A stretch of DNA of 64,000 nt from Granulicella rosea. Lineage in GTDB: Bacteria > Acidobacteriota > Terriglobia > Terriglobales > Acidobacteriaceae. Positions 38,477 through 48,023 of this stretch are shown here, piece by piece. A program made the translations under genes and the position numbers. A model generated the notes under the pieces. It searched no databases, was not told the origin of the DNA, and saw only the letters and a program-made list of their open reading frames with translations. How positions within the stretch are numbered: position 1 is the stretch's first letter; the number at the start of each line of letters is the position of its first letter. The DNA is taken from positions 434,001 to 498,000 of the forward strand of contig NZ_FZOU01000003.1 of NCBI RefSeq assembly GCF_900188085.1, in the 5' to 3' direction.

Positions 38477-39328
38477 CTACTGCTTCAGGTACTGCGCGAC
38501 CGGAGAATGAATCTTCTGCAGCGCCGCCGCCACGCAGATGGCGTTGATCGTCGCGCCCTGCGGGCTGGTGTGGGTGTGGTCGATGGGGAAGTACGCCGCA
38601 GTGGCCGCCGGGCCGAGCGACTGCCACTTGTCCGCGGCGAGCGCGCCCATGTCGGCCACCGGAACCTTCTCCTGCGCGCCGACCTGCCGGATGAAATCGT
38701 TGTAGCCGATGTCGCGCTCGATCTTGCCATCCTTCCAGATGTTGCGGACGGTGGTGGTCAGCAGGATCGGCGTGGCGCCCTTGGCGCGGGCCTCGGCAAT
38801 GTACTTGCGCAGATACCAGCCGTAGGTGTGTACCGTCTCGACCTGTCCGGCGAGCGGGCCGGTGGTCTGGGGCACGTCCTTGGTCTCTTCGCCGATGGAG
38901 TGGATGGAGCCGCGCGGCTTCGCGCCTCCCAGATCGCCGGAGTCGTTGTGGCCCATCTGCAGCAGCAGGTAGTCGCCCGGCTTCATCTCGGCCAGCACCT
39001 TGGCCCAGCGGCCCTCGTTGATATAGGTGCGGCTGCTGCGGCCGGCCATGGCGCGGTTGGCGATGTTGACGCGGGTGGTGTCGAAGAGCGGCGCGAAGTG
39101 GTCTCCCCAGCCGAGGTCCGCCTTGTTGCGCGCGGTGGAGTCGCCGACGATGAAGACCGTAGGCAGCTTCGGGTTCAACGGCGCGTCGACGGCGACCTCG
39201 GTCTGGGGCGGCGCGTCGGGCGTACCGTTGGCCGGATTCTGCGCTCGCGACTGGACGCGAAGCAGGGGAAAGGCGAGCAGCAGCAGGGCGAGGACTCGGA
39301 ACGGGATGCGGAGCTGGAGTCGAGACAT
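38477..39328 (-). CDS. secreted SGNH hydrolase, rhamnogalacturonan acetylesterase-like
   Basis: 283 residues. Signal peptide (to about residue 30), then an SGNH/GDSL hydrolase: block I GDSTARN with the catalytic Ser, GQMGHND-type block III (LLQMGHNDSGD), and the catalytic Asp-x-x-His in FPIDHTHTSPQGA. This matches CE12 rhamnogalacturonan acetylesterases, which remove acetyl groups from pectin. TAGCCT lies 7 bases before the ATG. Consistent with plant-polymer use by soil Acidobacteriota. Substrate not proven. Confidence 0.88.
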   Translation of the reverse strand: MSRLQLRIPFRVLALLLLAFPLLRVQSRAQNPANGTPDAPPQTEVAVDAPLNPKLPTVFIVGDSTARNKADLGWGDHFAPLFDTTRVNIANRAMAGRSSRTYINEGRWAKVLAEMKPGDYLLLQMGHNDSGDLGGAKPRGSIHSIGEETKDVPQTTGPLAGQVETVHTYGWYLRKYIAEARAKGATPILLTTTVRNIWKDGKIERDIGYNDFIRQVGAQEKVPVADMGALAADKWQSLGPAATAAYFPIDHTHTSPQGATINAICVAAALQKIHSPVAQYLKQ

Positions 39329-39485
39329 GGCCGCAAGGCTAACATCCCGCAGCGCTCGGTGTCATTAGAGAATTTGTTTCCGTTGAGAGGGAAAGAGATC
39401 GCCGTTCGCTGGACCCATTCTTCCTTATACTCACCTTGCGGCCTTCGTTCGCGAGCAGAGCCGAAGAGCTGGAAAGGCAGGCTGA

Positions 39486-40871
39486 ATGAACTGGAGTAGG
39501 CGCGGTATGCACGTGGTTTCGGCGACGCTGGGACTTTGCCTGGCGACACAGGGCCTGTTCGCCCAGACCGGCTGGACGGTGAAGCCGGAGTGGGTGCGCG
39601 CGCATGAGGAGTTTCTCGCGAGCGACGTGATGGCCGGTCGCGGCAGCGCAACGCGCGACGAGCAGATTGCGGCGACCTATGTCGCGTCGGAGTTCATGGG
39701 GTACGGATTGAAGTTCGCGCCGGGAATGACCGGCTATCTGCAGAGCGCGGAGGTGGTCTCGCCCGTACTCGACGGCCATGCGACGCTGCACGTTGGCTCG
39801 GCGACTTTGTCCGAGGGCGCGGGCGTCCTGCTGCTCTCCTCGTCGGGCGTGGATGTGCAGGCGAAGCTGCGGAAGGTGGATGCGGCGGAGATCGCAAAGG
39901 CGGGCGACCTGAAGGGCGCGGCGGTGCTTTTGACCGGCAAGACGACGCTTGCCGCCGCGAGAACGGCTCGCCGGGCTGGGGCTGCGCTCGTACTGCTGCC
40001 GAGGAACGCGGAGATCGACCACATGGTCGAAGCGACGGGCGGGAAGACGCAGATCGGAATACGTCTCAAGACGGGGTTGCCGGGTTCGCGGACGTTGGTT
40101 GCGGTCGACAGCCAGGCCGCGACCAGCCTTGCCGCGCAGGAGGACGGCGCGGTCGTCGAGCTGCGCGTGCATGAGCTGCCTCAGCCGCCGCGCAGCACGT
40201 ACAACGCCATCGGCTACCTGCCCGGCAGCGACCCGAAGGCCGGGACGATTCTGCTGACCGCGCACCTCGACCACCTGGGCATCGGCCCGGCGGTGAACGG
40301 GGACACGATCTACAACGGCGCCAACGACGACGCCGCGGGCACGACCGCCGTGCTGGAACTCGCGCATGCGCTGGCCGCCGGACCGCAGTTGAAGCGCAGC
40401 GTGCTCTTCGTCTGCTACGGCAGCGAGGAGGCGGGCGAGCTGGGTTCGGAGTTCTTCGGCGAACACACGCCCGTGCCGCTGAAGGATCTGGTCGCGAACG
40501 TGGAGTTCGAGATGATCGGCAGCCAGGACCCGAAGATGCCGAAGGATACGCTGCTCTTCACGGGCTGGAGCCGGTCGAATCTTGGCCCGACGCTGGCTGC
40601 GCATGGCGCGAAGCTGGGCGACGATCCCTATCCGGACGAGCACTTCTTCGAACGCTCGGACAACTATCAGCTTGCGCTGCAGGGGGTGGTCGCGCACACG
40701 GCGGCAGGCTACGGCACGGTGCCGACGTACCACCAGCCGAACGACGATCTGGAGCATCTGGACCTGCCGTTTATGACGGCGGCGATTCAATCGCTGGTCG
40801 AGCCGCTGCGCTGGCTGGCGTCGAGCGACTTCAAGCCGGAGTGGAGTGCGGGCGGACAGCCGAAGCGGTAG
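39486..40871 (+). CDS. secreted M28-family metallopeptidase
   Basis: 461 residues. Signal peptide ending about LFAQT, a PA-type inserted domain (about 110-230), then the M28 two-zinc core: AHLDHLGIG, GANDDAAGT, catalytic GSEEAGELGS, FEMIG and the last histidine in YHQPNDDLEHLD. These are aminopeptidase-type residues, acting outside the cytoplasm. Divergent from the esterase gene. Peptide specificity is unknown. Confidence 0.9.
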   Translation: MNWSRRGMHVVSATLGLCLATQGLFAQTGWTVKPEWVRAHEEFLASDVMAGRGSATRDEQIAATYVASEFMGYGLKFAPGMTGYLQSAEVVSPVLDGHATLHVGSATLSEGAGVLLLSSSGVDVQAKLRKVDAAEIAKAGDLKGAAVLLTGKTTLAAARTARRAGAALVLLPRNAEIDHMVEATGGKTQIGIRLKTGLPGSRTLVAVDSQAATSLAAQEDGAVVELRVHELPQPPRSTYNAIGYLPGSDPKAGTILLTAHLDHLGIGPAVNGDTIYNGANDDAAGTTAVLELAHALAAGPQLKRSVLFVCYGSEEAGELGSEFFGEHTPVPLKDLVANVEFEMIGSQDPKMPKDTLLFTGWSRSNLGPTLAAHGAKLGDDPYPDEHFFERSDNYQLALQGVVAHTAAGYGTVPTYHQPNDDLEHLDLPFMTAAIQSLVEPLRWLASSDFKPEWSAGGQPKR

Positions 40872-40896
40872 TGCGTTGCAGGATCGAGTAGCTGAC

Positions 40897-41229
40897 GCTG
40901 GTGCATCCAGGTATACCAAGGCTGACGTTTTTGCCAAGTCAGCCAAGGCTGACGTCTTTGCATCTGGGTAGGCCAAGGCTTTAGCCTTGGCACTTAGACC
41001 TGGCAAGGACGGGGCTTTAGCCCCTGGGGTATGCCTTCCTCACCCGTGCCGAACAAGACGCAGCCCATTCAACTCCGCTCAGGGGCTGTCTCGAATCGAA
41101 CGGTGTTACGTCCCACCCATCGCGGTGAAGCGCTGCGATGGATGGGGCACCCAGGCTGTGGCGGCGCTTCACACGCAAGGGCTGAGAAGACAGAACGGAA
41201 GCAGATCCTCTTCGAGGATGACAAACAAG
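40897..41229. repeat. 402-base gap packed with R3, R4 and R1 repeats
   Basis: Two copies of CCAAGGCTGACGT (from 40917 and 40943), the palindrome GCCAAGGCTTTAGCCTTGGC (40972-40991), GGGGCTTTAGCCCC (41011-41024), an R4 hairpin (41109-41152) and an R1 unit (about 41199-41229). The R3 part is the reverse complement of the element at 5228-5300. No gene lies between the M28 and M20 peptidase genes; an upstream in-frame ATG at 41031 lies in the repeat. Confidence 0.75.
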
Positions 41230-41273
41230 ACGTGCAAGTGCAACGGCAAGAAGAGCAACCACAGGGAGAAGCG

Positions 41274-42734
41274 ATGTCGATGAATGGTGCAGCGGCGGTA
41301 GCGTTTGCGAAGGATCATGGGGACAGGTTTGTCGAAGAGTTGAAGGCGCTGCTGCGGATTCCGTCGGTCTCGACCGATCCAGCGCGCGCCGGCGACACGC
41401 GCCGGGCGGCGGAGTTCGTCGCGGCGGAGCTGACGCGCATCGGCATGGAGAACGTCCACCTGATCGAGACCTCGACCGAGGAGAGCATGACGGCGGGCGC
41501 GTCCGGCCCGGCGCAGGTGGTTCCGGCGCGTATCGGCCATCCGCTGGTCTACGCGGAGTGGCTGCATGCGCCGGGCAAGCCGACCGTGCTCTGCTACGGG
41601 CACTACGATGTGCAACCGGCCGAGCCGCTCGACGAGTGGAAGTCGCCGCCGTTCGAGCCCACCGAACGCGACGGCAACCTGTACGCGCGCGGCGCGGTCG
41701 ACGACAAGGGCCAGATGTGGATGCACGTGAAGGCGCTCGAATCGCTGATGGTCGCGGGCGGCGGCAAGCTGCCGATCAACGTGCGCGTCATCGTCGAGGG
41801 CGAGGAGGAGGTCGGCGGTGAGGGCATCGCGGCCTTCGTGCGCGACTTCGGCGATCAGCTCCATGCGGATGTCGCGCTGGTGAGCGATACGGAGATGTTC
41901 GCGCCCGATCTGCCGACGCTATGCGTGGGCCTGCGCGGTATGATCTACACCGAGATCGAGGTGCAGGGCGCGCGGACGGATCTGCACTCCGGCATGTACG
42001 GCGGCGCCGCGCCGAACCCGTTCGTCGCGCTGGCCCAGATCATCGCGCAACTGAAGGATGCGGAGGGGAAGATCCTCATCCCCGGCTTCTACGACAAGGT
42101 GCAGGCTCCGTCCGACGCCGAGCTGGCCGCGTGGAAGCTGCTGCCCTTCGACGAGGAGGAGTATCGCCACGCGGAGGTTGGCTCGGTTGCGTTGACCGGT
42201 GAGAGCGGCTACTCGGTGCTCGAACGCACCTGGGCGCGGCCGACGCTGGACGTTCACGGCATGCCGGGCGGCTTCATCGGCGCGGGCGCGAAGACGGTGA
42301 TTCCGGCGCGTGCGCTGGCGAAGGTGAGCCTGCGTCTGGTTCCGGATATGACCCCGGCGGAGAGCTTCCGCCTGTATAAGGAGTATGTCGAAACGCTGTG
42401 CCCGAAGGGCTGCACGCTCGAGGTGCGGTTGATTCACTCGGGCGACCCCATCGTCGTCAGCACGGACAACGAGTTCGTCCGCGCGGCGACCGAGGCGATG
42501 CACACGGTCTTCGGCAAGGAGACGGTCTTCGTGCGCGGCGGCGGTTCGATCCCGATCGTGGGCGACTTCACGCGCGAGCTGGGACTGCCGGTGGTCATGA
42601 TGGGCTTCGGCCTGCCGGACGACAACCTTCATGCGCCCAACGAGAAGTTTCATCTGGCGAACTTTCACCGGGGCGTGGAGTCGATCGTGCGCTGGTTCGG
42701 TATCCTGAGCACGCTCACCGCGCTGGAGAGCTGA
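41274..42734 (+). CDS. M20-family dipeptidase/metallopeptidase
   Basis: 486 residues from the ATG at 41274, which has AGGGAGA upstream. Zinc-site motifs: YGHYDVQP, ARGAVDDKGQ, catalytic VEGEEEVGGEG, VSDTEMF and the final histidine in LHAPNEKFHL. The lid domain holds GGFIGAGAKTVIPARA. It resembles carnosinase/ArgE-like dipeptidases of cytoplasmic peptide turnover. Its stop overlaps the mobA start (TGATG). Confidence 0.92.
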   Translation: MSMNGAAAVAFAKDHGDRFVEELKALLRIPSVSTDPARAGDTRRAAEFVAAELTRIGMENVHLIETSTEESMTAGASGPAQVVPARIGHPLVYAEWLHAPGKPTVLCYGHYDVQPAEPLDEWKSPPFEPTERDGNLYARGAVDDKGQMWMHVKALESLMVAGGGKLPINVRVIVEGEEEVGGEGIAAFVRDFGDQLHADVALVSDTEMFAPDLPTLCVGLRGMIYTEIEVQGARTDLHSGMYGGAAPNPFVALAQIIAQLKDAEGKILIPGFYDKVQAPSDAELAAWKLLPFDEEEYRHAEVGSVALTGESGYSVLERTWARPTLDVHGMPGGFIGAGAKTVIPARALAKVSLRLVPDMTPAESFRLYKEYVETLCPKGCTLEVRLIHSGDPIVVSTDNEFVRAATEAMHTVFGKETVFVRGGGSIPIVGDFTRELGLPVVMMGFGLPDDNLHAPNEKFHLANFHRGVESIVRWFGILSTLTALES

Positions 42735-43363
42735 TGCCGCCGCGTGTGACCGGCTACGTCCTGGCCGGCGGCCGCAGCTCGCGGATGGGGCAGGATAAGG
42801 CGTTGCTGCAAATTGACGGCGAGACGTTGCTGGCGCGCGCGGTGGCGAAGTTGCGGGATATTTGTGGGGATGTCTACATATTGGGCGCCTATCCTGCGTA
42901 TGCGGACTTTGCGCCGCTGGCGCCGGATCTGCACCCGGACTGCGGTCCGATGAGCGGGCTGGAGGCGGCGTTGGCGCATTGCCCGTCGGACTGGGCGCTC
43001 GTGCTGCCGGTCGATCTGCCATGTCTGCCGGTGGCGTTGCTGCGGGAATGGATCGAGGCGGCGCTGTCGAGCTCCACGACGCGGCTGGCTCTCTTCACGG
43101 TCGACGGCATTCCGCAGCCCACGGTGGCGCTGCTGCATCGCGCGGTGCTGCCGTATCTGGCTGCGTCCATCGCCCGCGGGCGATACAAGCTCTATCCCGT
43201 GTTGCGGGAGGCGGCGGCGGCGCTAACGGCAGAGCAGGGAGTCGCCGAGGACGCCGTGCTCGCGGATACGGTCGTGGCGGATGATGCGGGCTGGTTCCGG
43301 AACGTCAATACGCCGGAAGAGTTTGCCGCCGTGCAGGCTGCGACCGCATCTGAGAGAGAATAG
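42734..43363 (+). CDS. mobA: molybdenum cofactor guanylyltransferase
   Basis: 209 residues. MobA attaches GMP to molybdopterin. N-terminal nucleotide-binding signature [16 protein letters not shown] (residues 9-24), then [15 protein letters not shown] and [11 protein letters not shown] are typical. C-terminus [11 protein letters not shown] is the conserved tail. The ATG overlaps the previous stop. Some MobA-like proteins act on other nucleotides, but the motif set fits MobA. The MobB-like gene at 17.7 kb is far away. Confidence 0.88.
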   Translation: MPPRVTGYVLAGGRSSRMGQDKALLQIDGETLLARAVAKLRDICGDVYILGAYPAYADFAPLAPDLHPDCGPMSGLEAALAHCPSDWALVLPVDLPCLPVALLREWIEAALSSSTTRLALFTVDGIPQPTVALLHRAVLPYLAASIARGRYKLYPVLREAAAALTAEQGVAEDAVLADTVVADDAGWFRNVNTPEEFAAVQAATASERE

Positions 43364-43389
43364 GACAACACCACGCAGAGGATGCCCGA

Positions 43390-44403
43390 ATGGCGGAGCA
43401 GGACGAGAGTTTGACGGCGGAAAAGGCGTTGGAGCGGACGCCCGAGGACAAGAACCGCGCGGTCGAGAGCTCGGATGCCGAGGGTTCCGAGCATCGTTCG
43501 GACGCGCTCGTCGCCGACACCGACGATGCGGGCTCGGTTCCGCTCCTGGCGGACGTCGAACTGAGCATCACGCCGGCGGTCGAGGAGTTCATGGTGCAGG
43601 CCGCGGCGCAGAACGAGGCTGCGGTCGAGGCTGTGCCGGAGGATCGCGGCAAGCCGCGTTCTTATATCTCGTTCGAGCATGTCTCGAAGTCTTTCGGCGA
43701 CTTTCACGTGCTGAAGGATGTGAGTTTCTGCGTCAATCCGGGCGAGACGCTTTGTATCCTGGGCCGCAGCGGGGTGGGCAAATCGGTTTCGCTGCAGATG
43801 CTCCTCGGGTTTCTCAAGGTCGACTCCGGCACGATCCGGGTCGGCGGCGAAGATATCACCCACTTCAGCGAGCGGCAGTTGCAGGAGGTTCGCAAGAAGG
43901 TCACGATGGTCTTCCAGAACGGCGCGCTCTTCGACTCGATCACGGTGGGGGAGAACGTTGCGTTTCCGCTGCGCGAGCGCAAGGACATGGAAGAAGACCA
44001 GATGTTCCAGGTGGTGCGCGGGCTGCTGGAGATGGTGGGCGTGGCCGGGATGGAGAACCTGCTGCCGAGCGATCTTTCGACCGGGATGAAGCGGTCGGTC
44101 GCCATCGCGCGGGCTTTGGCGGCGCAGCCCGAGGCCGTGCTCTACGACGAACCGACGACCATGGTCGACCCGATGATGGCGCATCTGCTGGGCAATCTGA
44201 TCCAACGTTTAAAGCAGCAACTGCATCTCACGAGCATCGTGGTAACGCATGATATGCGTTTTGCGAAGAAGCTGGCGGATCGGGTGGTCTTCCTGCATCA
44301 GGGTGAGGTGAGGTTCTTCGGCACGATGCCGGAGATGGAACGAAGCGACGATCCGATTCTTCGCGAGTTTTTATTACTGGACGAACTGGTGCTACCGGCA
44401 TAA
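43390..44403 (+). CDS. MlaF/Ttg2A-like ABC transporter ATPase with acidic N-terminal extension
   Basis: 337 residues. The first ~88 residues are a polar, acid-rich extension of low complexity, which is unusual. The ABC domain follows: Walker [10 protein letters not shown]-loop [11 protein letters not shown], signature [15 protein letters not shown] (Thr in place of the usual Gly), Walker [14 protein letters not shown]-loop VVTHDM. The closest family is the retrograde phospholipid ATPase MlaF. Genes for MlaE and MlaD are not next to it in this window. GAGG lies 8 bases before the ATG. Confidence 0.85.
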   Translation: MAEQDESLTAEKALERTPEDKNRAVESSDAEGSEHRSDALVADTDDAGSVPLLADVELSITPAVEEFMVQAAAQNEAAVEAVPEDRGKPRSYISFEHVSKSFGDFHVLKDVSFCVNPGETLCILGRSGVGKSVSLQMLLGFLKVDSGTIRVGGEDITHFSERQLQEVRKKVTMVFQNGALFDSITVGENVAFPLRERKDMEEDQMFQVVRGLLEMVGVAGMENLLPSDLSTGMKRSVAIARALAAQPEAVLYDEPTTMVDPMMAHLLGNLIQRLKQQLHLTSIVVTHDMRFAKKLADRVVFLHQGEVRFFGTMPEMERSDDPILREFLLLDELVLPA

Positions 44404-44714
44404 TTGGCCGATGTATAGCGCTCGTCGGCTTATCTATATAAAAGACTTGCGGAAGACTTGCGGGGAATGGATTCAAAACGTATTCTTCAGGTGGCGCTCC
44501 ATACCTCTTCACCAGTCGATTGCACGACTTACCCTCATTCGTGTCTTGAGATAGTTTCCTCCCGGATGGAAGTGCCTCCGGCTGTCATACTCAAGGTAGG
44601 ATTTGGATGCGGGTTCCTCGACCAGGAAGTTTGGGGAGCTTCGGACGTGTATTTCGGCTGTAGTTCTGGCCGGAATTCAACTTCGTCGGTCGTTGGACGG
44701 GAGACACTTGCATT
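44404..44714 (+). other. 311-base gap before the sugar transferase gene
   Basis: It contains a TATATA box at 44435-44440 and a tandem AGACTTGCGG pair just after it. An open frame at 44458-44853 overlaps the next gene and has no family signal, so I do not call it. Confidence 0.4.
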
Positions 44715-46223
44715 ATGGCGACACCGGATTATCTGCAGCAGGTCATTGTTTCGGGAAAGCGGCACGGCGGCGGAAACACCAAGTCAGCACGGGTGCGTAT
44801 GTCGCAGCGTCCTTCCGTCACGAGCCTGGTGTGGGCGTTTCTGGACCTGCTGACGGCCTTCGTCGCGGGCGTGATCGCCGTTCGCTGCCAGATGGGGAAT
44901 CCCCTTGGCGCGCACTCGTTTTCCATGCTGCCCACCATCTTCGCGACGTCTCCGCCCATCTGGCTGGCGTATTGGGCGTGGTTCGGCGTATGTCTCATCT
45001 TTTTTACCCATTCTTACGGCGTCTATGGGCCGATTCAGAACCGCACGGGGCTGCATGAGCAGCGCATGACCGTGCAGGCGACGCTGGTCTCCGGCCTCAT
45101 CCTGTGCGGTACGCTCTACCTGAAGCAGGTGGAGTCGGTCTCGCGCGTCATCGTCATTCTGCTGGTGGTCTTCACGGCATTCCTCCTGTGCCTGCGGCGC
45201 GCGGTCTGGCGCAGCATGGTCTACAGTCGCTATCGCGCCGGACATGAGACGCGCAACGTGCTGATCGTCGGCGCGGGCCGCGTGGCGCATGCGCTGCGCA
45301 ATCACCTGGAGTCGCTACAGCACCTCGGCTTCCGCTTCAAGGGCTTCGTCGCGCTGACCGAGCGCGAGGCGGAGTCGGGCGACGCGGACGTGATCGGCAA
45401 CATGCAGAACTGCCTCGCGCTGGCTCGGTCGCTTTTCGTCGACGAGATCTTCCTCTCTGTCCCGGCGGAAAAGAAACTGGTCATCGGTCTGGTCGAAGAG
45501 GCGCGCGCCGCCGGCATCGATGTGCGCGTGGTGCCGGACCTCTACGACGGTCTGGCCTGGAATGCGACCGTCGAGTACATCGGCCAGTTTCCCACCATTC
45601 CGCTTCACCGCCGCGAGTTCCCGATCGGCGCCTTCCTGATGAAGCGCGCGCTGGACATCACGCTGGCGACGATCGCGTTGACCGTTCTTGCGATACCGAT
45701 GCTCTTCATCGCCATTGCGGTGCGGATGGACTCGAAGGGGCCGATCTTCTACAAGGCCGCGCGCATCGGCCGCAAGGGCCGGACCTTCAACTGCTACAAG
45801 TTCCGCACCATGGTGACGAATGCGGACAAGCTCAAGGAGCAACTGAGCCACCTGAACGAGCGCGAAGGCGTCCTGTTCAAGATCGTCAACGACCCGCGCA
45901 TCACCAAGGTCGGGCGCCGTCTGCGCAAGTACAGCTTCGACGAACTGCCGCAGTTCTACAACGTGCTGCGCGGCGATATGAGCCTGGTGGGGCCGCGGCC
46001 TCCGATCGCCTCCGAGGTGGAGCAGTACGATCTGGCGCATCTGCGCCGGCTGGACGTGCTGCCCGGCATCACCGGTCTGTGGCAGGTGGAGGCGCGGCAG
46101 GATCCGTCCTTCGACAGCTACATTTCGCTCGATACCGCGTATGTCGAGAACTGGACCTTCTGGTTGGATATCACGATTCTGGCGCGCACGATTGGCGTGG
46201 TGCTGGGTGGAACGGGTTCCTAA
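44715..46223 (+). CDS. undecaprenyl-phosphate sugar phosphotransferase (exopolysaccharide initiation)
   Basis: 502 residues. About five N-terminal membrane helices, a central NAD-binding-like domain (VLIVGAGRVAHAL), and a C-terminal bacterial sugar transferase domain: FLMKRALDITLA, YKFRTM, ELPQFYNVLRGDMSLVGPRP. It loads the first sugar 1-phosphate onto undecaprenyl phosphate for exopolysaccharide, as in WcaJ/PssA-type enzymes. No further polysaccharide genes follow, so it may work with genes elsewhere. Sugar identity is unknown. Confidence 0.9.
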   Translation: MATPDYLQQVIVSGKRHGGGNTKSARVRMSQRPSVTSLVWAFLDLLTAFVAGVIAVRCQMGNPLGAHSFSMLPTIFATSPPIWLAYWAWFGVCLIFFTHSYGVYGPIQNRTGLHEQRMTVQATLVSGLILCGTLYLKQVESVSRVIVILLVVFTAFLLCLRRAVWRSMVYSRYRAGHETRNVLIVGAGRVAHALRNHLESLQHLGFRFKGFVALTEREAESGDADVIGNMQNCLALARSLFVDEIFLSVPAEKKLVIGLVEEARAAGIDVRVVPDLYDGLAWNATVEYIGQFPTIPLHRREFPIGAFLMKRALDITLATIALTVLAIPMLFIAIAVRMDSKGPIFYKAARIGRKGRTFNCYKFRTMVTNADKLKEQLSHLNEREGVLFKIVNDPRITKVGRRLRKYSFDELPQFYNVLRGDMSLVGPRPPIASEVEQYDLAHLRRLDVLPGITGLWQVEARQDPSFDSYISLDTAYVENWTFWLDITILARTIGVVLGGTGS

Positions 46224-46256
46224 GTCCCGTTGCAGCCGGTGCTTCCAATTATTCGA

Positions 46257-46262
46257 TAGACT
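46257..46262 (+). promoter_or_regulatory. -10 hexamer for leaderless nadE transcript
   Basis: TAGACT, six bases (GGAAGC), then GTG. Confidence 0.55.
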
Positions 46263-46268
46263 GGAAGC

Positions 46269-47957
46269 GTGAAGATCGCACTGGCGCAGATCAATCCGAC
46301 GGTTGGGGACTTTGTCGGAAATACGAACAAGATTCTGGAGTTTGCGGAACGGGCGGTAGGGCTTGCGGCGGACCTGGTGGTCTTTCCCGAGCTTGCCGTG
46401 TGCGGCTATCCGCCTGCCGATCTGCTGGAGAAGCGGTCGTTTGTGGCTCGTGCGCAGACGGCGCTCGAAGGCTTGGTCCGCTGGACCGCGACGCCGGGAC
46501 GACCCACGCTCCTGGTCGGCACGGTAATGCCGGCGAACTCGCCCGAAGGCAAGCATGTGCGCAACGTCGCGGTGCTTGTGGGGGGCGGCGAGATTCTGCA
46601 CATTCAACAGAAGATGCTGCTGCCGTTCTACGACGTCTTCGACGAGCAGCGGTACTTCGAGCCTGCCGCGTCGCAATCGCTCACGACGATTCCGACCCCC
46701 GCCGGTCCGGCGCCGGTCGCCATCACGATCTGCGAGGACGCCTGGAACGACAAGGACTTCTGGCCGCGGCGCAACTACGCGGTCGATCCCGTGGACGAAC
46801 TGATGGGGAAGTGGGATGCGCAGCCCGCCGCGCTTCGCACGCAGCCGAAGCTGATCGTCAACATCTCGGCCTCGCCCTTTTGGAAGAGCAAGCGCGAGGT
46901 CCGGCAGAAGATGCTTGGCGCCATCGCGCAGCGGCACGGCGCGCTGGTCGCGATGACCAACCAGGTCGGCGGCAACGATAGCCTGATCTTCGACGGATCG
47001 TCCCTCGCCGTGGGCGCGGACGGCGCACTGGTGGCTCAGGCTTCCTCCTTCGTCGAAGACCTGATTCTGATCGATACAGCCGCCGCGCCGCCGATCGCGC
47101 CGCCGGTCTCGGACGACGTCGCCGCGATCTGGGACGCGCTCGTGCTGGGTACGCGCGACTATGTGCGCAAGTGCGGCTTCCGCAAGACGATCATCGGTTT
47201 GAGCGGCGGCATCGACTCGGCGCTGGTGGCGGCGATCGCGGTGGAAGCGCTGGGCGCTGAGAATGTGATGGGCGTCGGCATGCCGAGCGAGTATTCGTCC
47301 GAAGGTTCGAAGGACGACGCGCGCGATCTGGCGCTGCGGCTGGGGATACGCTTCGAGATGCTCGCCATTCACGACATCTACAACCGTTACATGGAGACGC
47401 TGGGGCCGCTCTTTGTGGGCACGCCGTTCGGGCTGGCGGAGGAGAATCTGCAGTCGCGCTCACGCGGCGTGCTGCTGATGTCGCTGTCGAACAAGTTCAA
47501 CGCGCTGGTGCTGACGACCGGCAACAAGAGCGAGATGTCGACCGGCTACTGCACGCTTTACGGCGATATGGTCGGCGCGCTGGCGGTGATTGGCGACGTG
47601 ATGAAGACGCGCGTCTACGAGCTGAGCCGGTATGCGAATCGCGAGCGTGAGATCATTCCGCTGGCGACGATCGAGAAGCCGCCCTCGGCCGAGCTGCGGC
47701 CGGACCAGAAGGATACGGACTCGCTGCCGCCGTACGATGTGTTAGACCCGATCCTCGAGGCCTATGTCGAGCGGTACTGCTCGGCGGAGGAGATCGCGGC
47801 GGAGCAGAAGGTGGATGTCGCGCTGGTTCGCCAGGTGCTGAAGCTCGTGGAGCGGTGCGAGTACAAGCGGCAGCAGGCGGCTCCGGTCTTGAAGGTGACG
47901 GAAAAGTCGTTCGGGAATGGAAGGCGGTTTCCGATTGCGGTGAAGGTTGAGGTTTAG
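46269..47957 (+). CDS. nadE: glutamine-dependent NAD+ synthetase
   Basis: 562 residues. An N-terminal nitrilase-like amidase gives ammonia from glutamine: Glu in VFPELAVCGYP, Lys in IQQKMLLPFYD, Cys in ITICEDAWND. A C-terminal synthetase domain has the ATP loop IGLSGGIDSAL (about residue 314 on) and GNKSEMSTGY. Makes NAD+ from deamido-NAD+. Start is a GTG with the leaderless TAGACT-6 arrangement. Confidence 0.95.
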   Translation: MKIALAQINPTVGDFVGNTNKILEFAERAVGLAADLVVFPELAVCGYPPADLLEKRSFVARAQTALEGLVRWTATPGRPTLLVGTVMPANSPEGKHVRNVAVLVGGGEILHIQQKMLLPFYDVFDEQRYFEPAASQSLTTIPTPAGPAPVAITICEDAWNDKDFWPRRNYAVDPVDELMGKWDAQPAALRTQPKLIVNISASPFWKSKREVRQKMLGAIAQRHGALVAMTNQVGGNDSLIFDGSSLAVGADGALVAQASSFVEDLILIDTAAAPPIAPPVSDDVAAIWDALVLGTRDYVRKCGFRKTIIGLSGGIDSALVAAIAVEALGAENVMGVGMPSEYSSEGSKDDARDLALRLGIRFEMLAIHDIYNRYMETLGPLFVGTPFGLAEENLQSRSRGVLLMSLSNKFNALVLTTGNKSEMSTGYCTLYGDMVGALAVIGDVMKTRVYELSRYANREREIIPLATIEKPPSAELRPDQKDTDSLPPYDVLDPILEAYVERYCSAEEIAAEQKVDVALVRQVLKLVERCEYKRQQAAPVLKVTEKSFGNGRRFPIAVKVEV

Positions 47958-47973
47958 AGGCAGAAGTAAAGAT

Positions 47974-48008
47974 AGAAGCAGATTCCCTGTGGGAATGACG
48001 ACCACAGG
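47974..48008 (+). repeat. R1 palindromic repeat
   Basis: A diverged R1 copy (AGATTCCCTGTGGGAATGAC) at the end of nadE, just before the DsbA-like gene. Confidence 0.7.
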
Positions 48009-48023
48009 GACAGGCAACAATCA

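Noticed and set aside
41031..41273. Upstream extension of the M20 dipeptidase
   Set aside because: The extra 81 residues are translated from repeats; AGGGAGA supports the ATG at 41274.
44458..44853. 131-codon frame in the MlaF-sugar transferase gap
   Set aside because: Overlaps the sugar transferase start, no signal peptide or family motif, and no ribosome site.
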